From Syntrophomonadaceae bacterium (GTDB lineage: Bacteria > Bacillota > Dethiobacteria > DTU022 > UBA8154), in contig PWRN01000043.1 of NCBI GenBank assembly GCA_003556225.1, forward strand, positions 1-48,195: a stretch of 48,195 nucleotides of DNA. The letters are read 5' to 3'. A model generated the notes under the pieces. It ran no database searches and was not told where the DNA came from. It saw only the letters and a program-made list of their open reading frames with translations. Position numbers and translations under genes: made by a program. Below, in pieces: positions 25,187 through 32,806 of this stretch. Position 1 is the first letter of the stretch; each line of letters begins with the position of its first letter.

Positions 25187-26290
25187 ATGGAGATGAAGCA
25201 GCCCTGGAACTTTGTATACGGAACGGTTACCGCCATTGGAAGCATGCCCTACCAGGATGCAGAAACGGCCCTGGCCCTGGTCCGACGCACGCTCCCAGAG
25301 GCGCCCCACTGGCCCCAGCTGCCCAAGCGCGGTCGCCAGGAAAGTTTTATTCGACAGTATTTAACACCCCTGGTCCGCCTGGGGCTGATCGATATCCAAT
25401 CGGGGGATTCCGCGGTTTTTACAGACGATGCGCCCGACTGGCTGGAGAAGGTGGAAAAGTTTTACCAGTATTTTTTGGACTTCGAAACGGGGATTCCAGA
25501 AGAGCAGGACCGGGTCCTGGCTTTTTTTGGTTTCCCGCCCGAGGCAGCTTCCGGGTTTCACCTCTTCATGCAGCAGGACTGGCAGATCGACGGCCGGCCT
25601 CCTGTTTTCGTCAAGGGTCACATCAGCGGCCCCTTGACCGTGGGTCTCCAGGTTTTTGCCCGGGATCAATCCGCAGCCTTTTACCGGGAGGATCTCCGGG
25701 ATATCTTAACCAAAACCCTGGCCCTGATCGCCGCCTACCAGGTTCGCGAGATGGAAAAACACGGCGTCCCGGTGGTGATCTTTATCGATGAACCAGGCCT
25801 GTTGACGTTCGGGCAGTCCTCGTACGTGTCCCTCTCACGGCAGGATATTTCTGCCAGCCTGGCGCAGGTCGTGGAGGGCGTTACCCGCTCCGGGGGTTAC
25901 GCCGGGGCGCACTGCTGCTCGGGTGTGGACTGGTCCATCCTGTTTCAACTGCCTTTGCAAATCGTCAATTTCGATGCCTACGGCTTCTTCGATTCCATGC
26001 TGGTGTACGCCCGGGACCTGGAGACCTTTCTCGCCGACGGGGGCTGCCTGTCCTGGGGGCTGGTCCCCACTTCCGACGAGGTTGCCCGGGAAGACGTCGA
26101 CTCTCTGCAAGAGCGCTTTTTCCAGGGAGTGGAACGCCTGGCCCGGCAGGGGGTCAGCAAAAATCGCCTGCTGGAACAGTACATGATCACGCCCAGCTGC
26201 GGAGCGGGGACATTGAGCGAAGCGCAAACGGAACGGGTTTACACCCTGGCCCGGGAACTGCAGGAGGCACTGCAAAAGGCCGTGTCCTGA
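25187..26290 (+). CDS. Core-MetE-like (cobalamin-independent methionine synthase C-domain) protein
   Basis: A 367-residue single-barrel protein of the MetE/UROD superfamily. Candidate zinc ligands are H242 and C244 in HCCSG and C338 in PSCGAG, the positions used by MetE to bind homocysteine thiolate. It lacks the duplicated N-terminal barrel of full MetE (about 750 residues). Short core-MetE proteins in anaerobes take methyl groups from corrinoid proteins or act in other methyl transfers; which applies here is not known. ATG follows GAGGAGGGGAG, 19 bases after cimA, so it probably shares the cimA transcript. Confidence 0.75.
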   Translation: MEMKQPWNFVYGTVTAIGSMPYQDAETALALVRRTLPEAPHWPQLPKRGRQESFIRQYLTPLVRLGLIDIQSGDSAVFTDDAPDWLEKVEKFYQYFLDFETGIPEEQDRVLAFFGFPPEAASGFHLFMQQDWQIDGRPPVFVKGHISGPLTVGLQVFARDQSAAFYREDLRDILTKTLALIAAYQVREMEKHGVPVVIFIDEPGLLTFGQSSYVSLSRQDISASLAQVVEGVTRSGGYAGAHCCSGVDWSILFQLPLQIVNFDAYGFFDSMLVYARDLETFLADGGCLSWGLVPTSDEVAREDVDSLQERFFQGVERLARQGVSKNRLLEQYMITPSCGAGTLSEAQTERVYTLARELQEALQKAVS

Positions 26291-26339
26291 CGTCGTTTTT
26301 CACCATACCAGGGACGCTGAACAAGGGAGGTTGAACCTG

Positions 26340-27386
26340 TTGGAGCTGCGTGTTTTACTCCAGGAAATATCGCAAAGAGATGGTGTTTCAGGGTTTGAGC
26401 AGTTATTGGCGAGCTACCTGAGCCAGCAGTTCGAGGTTTTTGTGGACGAAACACGAACGGATCACCTGGGGAACCTGATCATGCTGAAAAAGGGCAGCAA
26501 AGGTTTTCCCCGGGTTATTTTATGCGCCCACATGGATGAGATCGGTCTCATGGTGACCAAGGTGGAAAAGGGCGGTTTTTTGCGCTTTACCTCCCTGGGC
26601 GGCTTCGATGTCCGGACCCTTCCCGGCCAGGTTGTGACCCTTTACGGGACCAGGAAGGTCAAAGGGATCATCGGCTTTACAGCCCCTCACCTGCAGACCG
26701 ACACGGAAAAAAAGAAAAGCGCCGAGATGGATCAATTATTTATCGATACGGGATTTCCCGAGGAGCAGGTCAAAGAGCTCATTCCCGTCGGCTCTGTGGC
26801 CGCCCTGCAGCGCAGCGTGGTGGAGCTCATGAACCAGTCTTGCGCCGGCAAGGCCATGGATGACCGGGCGGGAATCGCCGTGCTCTGGCAGTGCGCCACC
26901 GAACTGCAGAAATTGACCCACGAGGCGGACGTTTATTTTGTCGCCACGGTCCAGGAAGAGGTGGGGGTGCGAGGTGCGGTGGTCTCAACCTATGGGTTAA
27001 CCCCGGACCTGGGGGTAGCCGTCGATGTCTGCCACGGCAATATTCCGGGTGCCCAGGAGCACCAGGTTTCCGAACTCGGCAAGGGCCCGGTGATCACCTC
27101 CGGCCCGAATATTCACCCGGTCATCACAAGGAAGCTGACCACCATCGCGAAGGATTACCGCCTTCCTTTCCAGAAAGATGTTTCTCCCGGGCCCACAGGG
27201 ACGGACGCCCGGGCGATCCAGGTAAGCATGGAAGGCGTCCCGGTCGGCCTGCTCTCCATCCCCCTGCGCTACATGCATACCTCGGTGGAGCTGTTGGACC
27301 TGGATGATGTGAAGCAGGGCGGGAGACTCCTCGCTTATTTCGTTTCCAGCCTGGACAAAAACCTGGTGGAGGAACTGTCATGCTGA
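26340..27386 (+). CDS. M42 family aminopeptidase, first of three
   Basis: A 348-residue metallo-aminopeptidase of the M42 (TET/FrvX/YsdC) family with all expected metal and catalytic residues: AHMDEIG, MDDRAG, QEEVGVRG, the Asp in VAVDVCHG and the final His in RYMHTS. M42 enzymes assemble into hollow dodecamers that trim short peptides in the cytosol. TTG 26340 is 9 bases after GGGAGG; TTG 26331 touches that site. The stop overlaps the next M42 gene, and the three genes form a likely translationally coupled set. Confidence 0.92.
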   Translation: MELRVLLQEISQRDGVSGFEQLLASYLSQQFEVFVDETRTDHLGNLIMLKKGSKGFPRVILCAHMDEIGLMVTKVEKGGFLRFTSLGGFDVRTLPGQVVTLYGTRKVKGIIGFTAPHLQTDTEKKKSAEMDQLFIDTGFPEEQVKELIPVGSVAALQRSVVELMNQSCAGKAMDDRAGIAVLWQCATELQKLTHEADVYFVATVQEEVGVRGAVVSTYGLTPDLGVAVDVCHGNIPGAQEHQVSELGKGPVITSGPNIHPVITRKLTTIAKDYRLPFQKDVSPGPTGTDARAIQVSMEGVPVGLLSIPLRYMHTSVELLDLDDVKQGGRLLAYFVSSLDKNLVEELSC

Positions 27387-28414
27387 TCCAAGAACTCTCC
27401 AACCTGCCGGGTGTCTCGGGAGATGAAGGGAAGGTCCGCGAGTTTATCCGCGGGCAGTTAACCCAAATGGGGATCCAGCACCACGTGGACACCATGGGAA
27501 ACATCTACGCCAGGAGCCGCGGGCCGGAAAAAGAGGGCCTGGATCCCGGCCTGATGCTCTCGGCCCACATGGATGAAGTAGGATTAATGGTCGCCTGCGT
27601 GGAGAAGAGCGGACACCTGCGCTTTTACCCGGTCGGGGGGGTCAATCCCTGGTCCCTGGTTTCCAAGCCGGTGAAAATTGGGAAAGAAGAGGTACCCGGG
27701 GTGATCGGGGCCAAGGCCATTCACCTGCAAAAAGCGGAGGAACGCAAAAAAGCCCTGGAGATTGAACAGCTCTATATCGACATCGGCGCGAAAAACAAGG
27801 AAGATGCCGAGAAAAAAGTGCAGCCGGGTGACTATGCCTGCTTTGATACCCGCAGCGATACCCTGGCGGACGGAAAGATCATTACGGGGAAAGCCCTGGA
27901 TAACCGGGCCGGCTGCGCGGCCCTGCTGGAGCTCCTGCGCCGGGATTACCCTGCTTCTTTCACGGCAGTTTTTACGGTCCAGGAAGAGGTTGGATTAAGA
28001 GGAGCCCGGGTGGCCGCCTACCGGGTCAACCCCCAGGTGGCCCTGGTGCTGGAAACGACCACGGCAGCAGATCTCCTGGAAGTCAAGGAAAAAGATTTTG
28101 CCACGACAGTCGGTCGAGGACCGGCCTTGACCATCCGGGATGGCTCGGTGGTAACACACCCCCGGGTCCTGGAGCGCTTAATCGAAACGGCCGAAAAAGA
28201 AGCCCGGCCGTACCAATTCCGCCAGTTTACCGGGAGCTTTACCGATGCAGGCGTTATTTCCCTTTCCCGGTCAGGAGTGAAGGCGGGAGTGATTTCCACG
28301 CCCTGTCGCTACCTCCATACGGCTGCCTCCCTGCTGCACCGGGAGGACTGGGAGCATTTAGTGGAAATTGCCGACGGTTTCGTGCGGTCAGTTCATGAAA
28401 AGGGGTTGGAATAG
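27380..28414 (+). CDS. M42 family aminopeptidase, second of three
   Basis: A 344-residue M42 enzyme with AHMDEVG, LDNRAG, QEEVGLRG and RYLHTA. Where the first and third copies have Asp as the second-metal ligand (VDV), this one has Glu in LVLETTTAAD, a conservative change known in some M42 subfamilies and possibly linked to different metal or substrate preference. The start ATG overlaps the previous stop by 7 bases. Sequence divergence from its neighbours is high enough that they look like old paralogues rather than a recent triplication. Confidence 0.92.
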   Translation: MLIQELSNLPGVSGDEGKVREFIRGQLTQMGIQHHVDTMGNIYARSRGPEKEGLDPGLMLSAHMDEVGLMVACVEKSGHLRFYPVGGVNPWSLVSKPVKIGKEEVPGVIGAKAIHLQKAEERKKALEIEQLYIDIGAKNKEDAEKKVQPGDYACFDTRSDTLADGKIITGKALDNRAGCAALLELLRRDYPASFTAVFTVQEEVGLRGARVAAYRVNPQVALVLETTTAADLLEVKEKDFATTVGRGPALTIRDGSVVTHPRVLERLIETAEKEARPYQFRQFTGSFTDAGVISLSRSGVKAGVISTPCRYLHTAASLLHREDWEHLVEIADGFVRSVHEKGLE

Positions 28415-28415
28415 C

Positions 28416-29408
28416 ATGGAAGCGCTGCTGGAGAAACTTACAAAGACCTTTGGGCCGGCGGGATCGGAAGAAACCATCCGGGCGGTCATCCTGGAAGAAA
28501 CCAGGCCCTTTGCCGATGACGTGATGACCGACAACCTGGGCAACCTGGTGATTTCCCGGGGGAAGATGGATCAAGAAACAGTCCTGGTTGCCGCCCACAT
28601 GGACGAAATCGGGATCATGGTCACGTATATCGAAGAAAAAGGATTTTTACGCTTTACCAACGTGGGCGGTGTGAGGATTGAAACGCTCTTGGGCAGCCGC
28701 TTCGTTTTTCGCAACGGGACCACGGGTGTGATCGGCCTGGAAAAGCAAAAAGAGAAAAAAGATCCGGGGTTCAGTGCCTACTACCTGGACATCGGCGTAC
28801 GAGATGCTGACGAGGCCAAAAAACAGGTGCAGATAGGCGACACCGCCTGCTATGAACCTTCCTTTGGCCGGCAAGGCCGCCGGGTCATGGCAAAAGCGTT
28901 GGACAACCGGGCCGGCTGTGCCGTGTTAATCGAAGCCCTGAAAGCCCTGCCCCGCTCCCTGCCCCTGGGAGTCCATTTTGCCTTTACCGTGCAGGAAGAG
29001 CTGGGCCTGCGGGGGGCTACACCGTTGGCGTACCGGCTGAACCCTGCCTACGGTCTGGCCGTCGACGTGACGCGGGTCGGGGATACTCCCGAACCCGAAT
29101 ACAAAATGGGCGTTTCCCTGGGACAGGGGCCCGCTGTGAAGGTAAAGGACTCCTCGGTGATTTGCCACCCTGCCGTGGTAGAAAAACTGAAGTCCACGGC
29201 GGAAAAACAGGGCATTCCATACCAGATTGAAGTCCTGGAACGGGGAGGTACCGACGCGGGCGCCATACACCTCTCCCGGGAAGGCGTCCCCTCGGGCGTG
29301 CTTTCCGTCCCCTGTCGCTATATCCATAGCCCCGGGGAAATGGTGGACCTGGATGACATGGAAAACGCAGCCTCCCTGCTGCAGAGCCTGCTGCAGGAAC
29401 CCTGGTAA
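28416..29408 (+). CDS. M42 family aminopeptidase, third of three
   Basis: A 330-residue M42 enzyme with AHMDEIGIMV, LDNRAGC, QEELGLRG, the Asp in LAVDVTRVGD and RYIHSP. The N-terminus MEALLEKLTKTFGPAGSEE matches the family without a signal peptide. AGGGG lies 8-12 bases before ATG 28416, immediately after the second copy. A GC-rich stem with a T-rich tail follows the stop, so the transcript that starts at cimA may end here. Confidence 0.92.
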   Translation: MEALLEKLTKTFGPAGSEETIRAVILEETRPFADDVMTDNLGNLVISRGKMDQETVLVAAHMDEIGIMVTYIEEKGFLRFTNVGGVRIETLLGSRFVFRNGTTGVIGLEKQKEKKDPGFSAYYLDIGVRDADEAKKQVQIGDTACYEPSFGRQGRRVMAKALDNRAGCAVLIEALKALPRSLPLGVHFAFTVQEELGLRGATPLAYRLNPAYGLAVDVTRVGDTPEPEYKMGVSLGQGPAVKVKDSSVICHPAVVEKLKSTAEKQGIPYQIEVLERGGTDAGAIHLSREGVPSGVLSVPCRYIHSPGEMVDLDDMENAASLLQSLLQEPW

Positions 29409-29440
29409 GCCAGGCCAGGGCGGGTTTTTCCTTTTTCTTT
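29400..29440 (+). terminator. Probable intrinsic terminator after the M42 genes
   Basis: CCCTGG (29400-29405) and CCAGGG (29415-29420) form a 6-bp stem that includes the stop codon in its loop, followed by CGGG and T-rich sequence to about 29440. The offset of the T run lowers confidence. Confidence 0.5.
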
Positions 29441-29506
29441 AACCGGGTCATTTGAACCGGCAGGGAAACCTGGCGAAACTTCAGCGCAGAAACTTCTTTT
29501 CGTACC

Positions 29507-29535
29507 TTGCGCTGTTTTCTGCAACGTGATAAAAT
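29507..29535 (+). promoter_or_regulatory. Promoter of the pantothenate operon
   Basis: TTGCGC (29507-29512) and TAAAAT (29530-29535) are 17 bases apart, with an extended TG (29527-29528) before the -10. Predicted transcription start is near 29542, giving a leader of about 174 nt before the first codon. Confidence 0.65.
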
Positions 29536-29541
29536 ATCGTG

Positions 29542-29715
29542 GGCGGGAACTTGCACCTGTACCATGAGAACTGCCGGATCATGAAACTGCATAGGAAAAA
29601 AGCGATTGCTCTGCCTGGAGCCGAGAGGACCGGGACAGCAGGTACATCAGCCAAGGGAATTATGTGCCTTTCTGCCTGCCGGAAAGGCACTTATTATTTA
29701 TAAGGCCTGGTGATC
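29542..29715 (+). ncRNA. Structured, riboswitch-like leader of the pan operon
   Basis: The leader can fold into a three-way junction: P1 TGTACC (29558-29563) with GGTACA (29641-29646); P2 ATGA/TCAT (29564-29567 with 29579-29582, one more pair if C29563 leaves P1) closing a loop with GAACTGCCGG; P3 TGCT..CCTGG with CCGGG..AGCA (29607-29640) ending flush with P1. The 3' strand of P1 plus one base, GGTACAT (29641-29647), can instead pair with ATGTGCC (29662-29668), which overlaps the 5' arm of the terminator at 29664-29690. Thus P1 and the antiterminator exclude each other. I cannot match it to TPP, THF, SAM, purine, lysine or c-di-GMP consensus elements; the orphan 'pan' motif is a candidate by context only. 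Confidence 0.5.
29664..29700 (+). terminator. Intrinsic terminator (attenuator) before the DUF2520 gene
   Basis: GTGCCTTTC (29664-29672) and GAAAGGCAC (29682-29690) form a perfect 9-bp stem, followed by TTATTATTTA. It lies downstream of the promoter at 29507 and only 15 bases before the first gene, so it is a regulatory attenuator rather than an end-of-operon terminator. Confidence 0.7.
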
Positions 29716-30618
29716 ATGAAAAGAATTGCCGTGATTGGCGCAGGAAATGTGGGGAAAGTACTGGGATTGGCCCTGTCCAGGCAGGGTTATTCCCTGGTGG
29801 GGGTGGTTACCCGCCGGACGGAGACCCTGGCCGCCGCGGGCGAGCTGCTGCAGTGCCCGGTCTATGAAGAACCCCACCTGGCCTCCCGGGAAGCGGAAAT
29901 TGTCCTGATGACGACCCCTGACGGGATGATTGCGGAGGTCTGCAGGAAGGTTGCGGACAACAGCGGTTTCTACCCCGGGCAGGTGGTTGTGCACTGCAGC
30001 GGTGTCCACAACTCGGGAATTTTGCAAGCAGCCCGGGAAGCCGGAGCCCTTGTTTTATCCATGCATCCGCTCCAGACTTTTCCGGGAACGGAAGCGGGGC
30101 TGCGGGGGCTTCCTGGCACTTTTTTTGCCGTGGAAGGGGACCGGGAGGCCTTGCCGGTGGCGGAAGAACTGGTCAGCGCCCTGGGCGGCAAGATCATGTC
30201 CATTCCCACGGAGATGAAGACCCTGTATCACGCTGCGGCCTGTATCGCCTGCAACTACCTGGCAACCCTGCTGGACGGCGCCCTCCGGCTTTACCAGCAC
30301 ATGGATGTCCCCGGGGAAGAGGCCATGGAAGCCCTTTACCCCTTGGTCTCCATGACCCTGGAAAACATCAAGGAGGTGGGCCCGGAGCAGGCGTTGACGG
30401 GACCTATCGCCCGGGGAGATGCGGCAACCGTCCAGTCTCACGTCGCAGAACTCAGCCGCTCTTTTCCCAGCTTGCTGCCCCTCTACAGGACCCTGGGACA
30501 GGAAACCGTCAGGTTGGCGCTGCGCAAGGGCACCCTGGACGCGGAACAGGCAGAAAAAATCTACCAATGTCTAGAAGGAGGCTCCACTGAACATGACGGA
30601 TCGCTATTCCATCGTTGA
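29716..30618 (+). CDS. Rossmann/DUF2520 oxidoreductase, candidate ketopantoate reductase
   Basis: A 300-residue protein with an N-terminal NAD(P)-binding Rossmann fold (GAGNVG at residues 8-13) and a C-terminal helical DUF2520 domain (from about residue 150, KTLYHAAACIACNYLATLL). This layout resembles 6-phosphogluconate-dehydrogenase-like reductases such as ketopantoate reductase. It is the first gene of the panBCD operon and overlaps panB by 26 bases, and no panE is seen, so ketopantoate reduction (a PanG-like role) is a reasonable inference. ATG 29716 is preferred over GTG 29710. Confidence 0.75.
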   Translation: MKRIAVIGAGNVGKVLGLALSRQGYSLVGVVTRRTETLAAAGELLQCPVYEEPHLASREAEIVLMTTPDGMIAEVCRKVADNSGFYPGQVVVHCSGVHNSGILQAAREAGALVLSMHPLQTFPGTEAGLRGLPGTFFAVEGDREALPVAEELVSALGGKIMSIPTEMKTLYHAAACIACNYLATLLDGALRLYQHMDVPGEEAMEALYPLVSMTLENIKEVGPEQALTGPIARGDAATVQSHVAELSRSFPSLLPLYRTLGQETVRLALRKGTLDAEQAEKIYQCLEGGSTEHDGSLFHR

Positions 30619-31432
30619 TTTCCGGGAGATGAAAAAAGAAAAGAAGCAGATCGCCATGCTGACCGCCTACGATTTTCCCACAGCACAGCTGGTGGACGAA
30701 GCGGGGGTGGAGATCATCCTGGTGGGAGACTCCCTGGGCATGGTGGTCTTGGGTTACGAGGATACTCTCTCGGTCACCCTGGATGACATGATTCACCACA
30801 GCAAGGCGGTAGTTCGCGGCAGCAAGCGTTCTTTTGTCGTGGTGGATATGCCCTTCCTCACCTACCATATTAACGAAGAAGAAGCCCTGCGCAATGCCGG
30901 GAGAATCATGCAGGAAACCGGGGCCCAGGGCGTTAAGGTGGAAGGCGGCGTGGAAATCATCAAGGCGGTACGCGCCATCACCTCCGCCGGGATTCCCGTG
31001 ATGGGGCACTTGGGCCTGACCCCGCAGTCTGCCGGCCAGCTGGGAGGATTTAAGGTCCAGGGCAAGGATCCCCGGGTTGCCAGGAAAATGATCGATGATG
31101 CCCTGGCCCTGGAGTCAGCCGGTGCTTTCTCCCTGGTGCTGGAATGCGTGCCCTGGCAGCTGGCCCGGGTGATTACCGAGAAGGTTTCCATTCCCGTGAT
31201 CGGCATCGGCGCCGGCAAATATTGCGACGGGCAGGTGCTGGTCTATCACGATGTGATGGGGCTTTTTACGGGGAAACGCCCCAAGTTTGTAAAGCAGTAC
31301 GTGGACGCCAGGAGCGAGATGGTCAAAGGCGTCCAGGAGTACATGAAAGAACTGAAGGAAGGTATGTTTCCTGCCGAGCAGCACACCTTTACCATGACGG
31401 AAGAGGTGCTGGAAGAGGTCTTGAAGGAATAG
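30593..31432 (+). CDS. panB: 3-methyl-2-oxobutanoate hydroxymethyltransferase
   Basis: A 279-residue barrel enzyme that transfers a hydroxymethyl group from 5,10-methylene-tetrahydrofolate to ketoisovalerate, making ketopantoate. Motifs include AMLTAYDFPTAQL, LVGDSLGMVVLGY (Mg-binding Asp), GGVEIIKAV, VMGHLGLTPQ and GIGAGKYCDGQVLVYHD. AAGGAGG lies 12 bases before ATG, inside the preceding gene. It is followed by panC after 9 bases. Confidence 0.97.
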   Translation: MTDRYSIVDFREMKKEKKQIAMLTAYDFPTAQLVDEAGVEIILVGDSLGMVVLGYEDTLSVTLDDMIHHSKAVVRGSKRSFVVVDMPFLTYHINEEEALRNAGRIMQETGAQGVKVEGGVEIIKAVRAITSAGIPVMGHLGLTPQSAGQLGGFKVQGKDPRVARKMIDDALALESAGAFSLVLECVPWQLARVITEKVSIPVIGIGAGKYCDGQVLVYHDVMGLFTGKRPKFVKQYVDARSEMVKGVQEYMKELKEGMFPAEQHTFTMTEEVLEEVLKE

Positions 31433-31441
31433 GAGGTCATC

Positions 31442-32287
31442 ATGCAGGTCATTGAAAGGAATTCCGACCTGAGAACCGTCCTGGGCGAGGTGAAGAAAAA
31501 AGGCCTGCGCGTCGGCTTTGTGCCCACCATGGGATTCTTGCATGAAGGGCACCTTTCCCTGGTCCGGGCCGCCCGCCAGGAAAACGACTTCGTGGTGGTG
31601 AGCATTTTTGTCAATCCCATCCAATTCGGGGCCGGGGAAGACTACCAGGATTATCCGCGGGACCTGGAGAGGGACTGCAAGCTGGCTTCGGCCGAGGGGT
31701 GCGATCTGATCTTTTCCCCGCCGGTGATCGAGATGTACCCCCCCGGCTACGCCACCTTCGTTGAGGTGGAAAACTTAACGGAAACCCTTTGCGGCGCTCG
31801 TCGGCCCGGCCACTTTCGCGGAGTCACCACGGTGGTTGCCAAGCTTTTCAACCTGGTGGCACCGGACCAGGTTTATTTCGGGCAAAAAGACGCGCAGCAG
31901 GCCCTGGTCTTAAAAAAGATGGTCACGGACCTGAACATGGACCTGCAGTTTCACATCCTGCCCACCATCCGGGAAGACGATGGACTGGCCATGAGTTCCC
32001 GGAACAAGTATTTGTCGCCGCGGCAGCGCCGTGAGGCCGCGGTTTTGTATCGCAGCCTGCAGGAAGCAGAAAGGTTGATCCAGGGCGGCGTTCGCTCCGC
32101 ACAGGATGTCAAGGCAGCCATGGTCAGCTTGATCGCCGGGGCAGAAGAGGCCGAAATAGACTACGTGGAAATCGTGCAAGCCGCTAACCTGCTGCCGCTG
32201 GAGCGGCTGCAGGGCGCGTGCCTGGTTGCCCTGGCCGTCAGGTTTGGCAAAACCAGGCTGATCGACAACATACTTTTGGAGGTGTAG
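31442..32287 (+). CDS. panC: Pantothenate synthetase
   Basis: A 281-residue enzyme that condenses pantoate and beta-alanine with ATP. It shows the nucleotidyl-transferase HxGH-type motif (PTMGFLHEGHLSLV), FVNPIQFG, the LCGARRPGHFRGVTTVV segment, YFGQKDAQQ and SSRNKYLS (KMSKS-equivalent). AGGAGGTCATC precedes the ATG. panD begins 3 bases after its stop, so panB, panC and panD are clearly co-transcribed. Confidence 0.97.
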   Translation: MQVIERNSDLRTVLGEVKKKGLRVGFVPTMGFLHEGHLSLVRAARQENDFVVVSIFVNPIQFGAGEDYQDYPRDLERDCKLASAEGCDLIFSPPVIEMYPPGYATFVEVENLTETLCGARRPGHFRGVTTVVAKLFNLVAPDQVYFGQKDAQQALVLKKMVTDLNMDLQFHILPTIREDDGLAMSSRNKYLSPRQRREAAVLYRSLQEAERLIQGGVRSAQDVKAAMVSLIAGAEEAEIDYVEIVQAANLLPLERLQGACLVALAVRFGKTRLIDNILLEV

Positions 32288-32290
32288 TGT

Positions 32291-32656
32291 TTGATCCGGA
32301 CGATGTGTAAATCCAAGATCCACAGGGCGACGGTCACCGATGCCAATTTAAACTATGTCGGCAGCATTACCATCGACCAGGAACTCCTGGAAAAGGCCGA
32401 TATTCTGCCCTACGAAAAAGTCCAGGTAGTGAACAACAACAACGGTGCCCGCCTGGAAACCTATACCATTCCCGGGGAGCGCGGAAAAGGGGACATTTGT
32501 TTAAATGGAGCCGCCGCCCGACTGGTGCAGCCGGGGGATATCGTAATTATCATTAGCTATGCCCAGTACACCCGGGAAGATCTCCGCGACTATACACCTA
32601 AAGTGTTGCTGGTCGATGAACAAAACCGCATTACCCGGATCGCCTCGGAGGGATGA
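32291..32656 (+). CDS. panD: Aspartate 1-decarboxylase
   Basis: A 121-residue pyruvoyl enzyme precursor that makes beta-alanine from aspartate. Self-cleavage at the Gly-Ser bond in YVGSITID (about residue 28) generates the pyruvoyl group. Other family marks are [12 protein letters not shown] and [17 protein letters not shown]. The TTG start at 32291 is 7 bases after GGAGGT; ATG at 32303 is an alternative giving MCKSKIHRA. With panB and panC it supplies complete pantothenate synthesis apart from ketopantoate reduction. Confidence 0.96.
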   Translation: MIRTMCKSKIHRATVTDANLNYVGSITIDQELLEKADILPYEKVQVVNNNNGARLETYTIPGERGKGDICLNGAAARLVQPGDIVIIISYAQYTREDLRDYTPKVLLVDEQNRITRIASEG

Positions 32657-32699
32657 TGGAGTCGCCCGGCAGGGAATGGAAATATCAGGAACCGTTCGG

Positions 32700-32728
32700 T
32701 TTACAGCCTTTTCAATCTATGTTATAAT
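32700..32728 (+). promoter_or_regulatory. Strong sigma-A promoter for the aminomutase gene
   Basis: TTTACA (32700-32705) and perfect TATAAT (32723-32728), 17-base spacer. It is followed by an AT-rich leader with GGAGGG before the GTG start at 32807. The gene is therefore a unit separate from panBCD. Confidence 0.75.
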
Positions 32729-32806
32729 AACGACAATTTTGCAGGGAAATTTTGAAAAGTTCCCGGTAAAACGGGGCTTAATTTAATTTATGGAGGGAAC
32801 GCAAGG

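Noticed and set aside
32748-32761. CodY-like palindrome AATTTTGAAAAGTT in the eam leader
   Set aside because: It lacks the two central bases of the consensus and scores about 10/15 when aligned without gaps, within what AT-rich sequence gives by chance.
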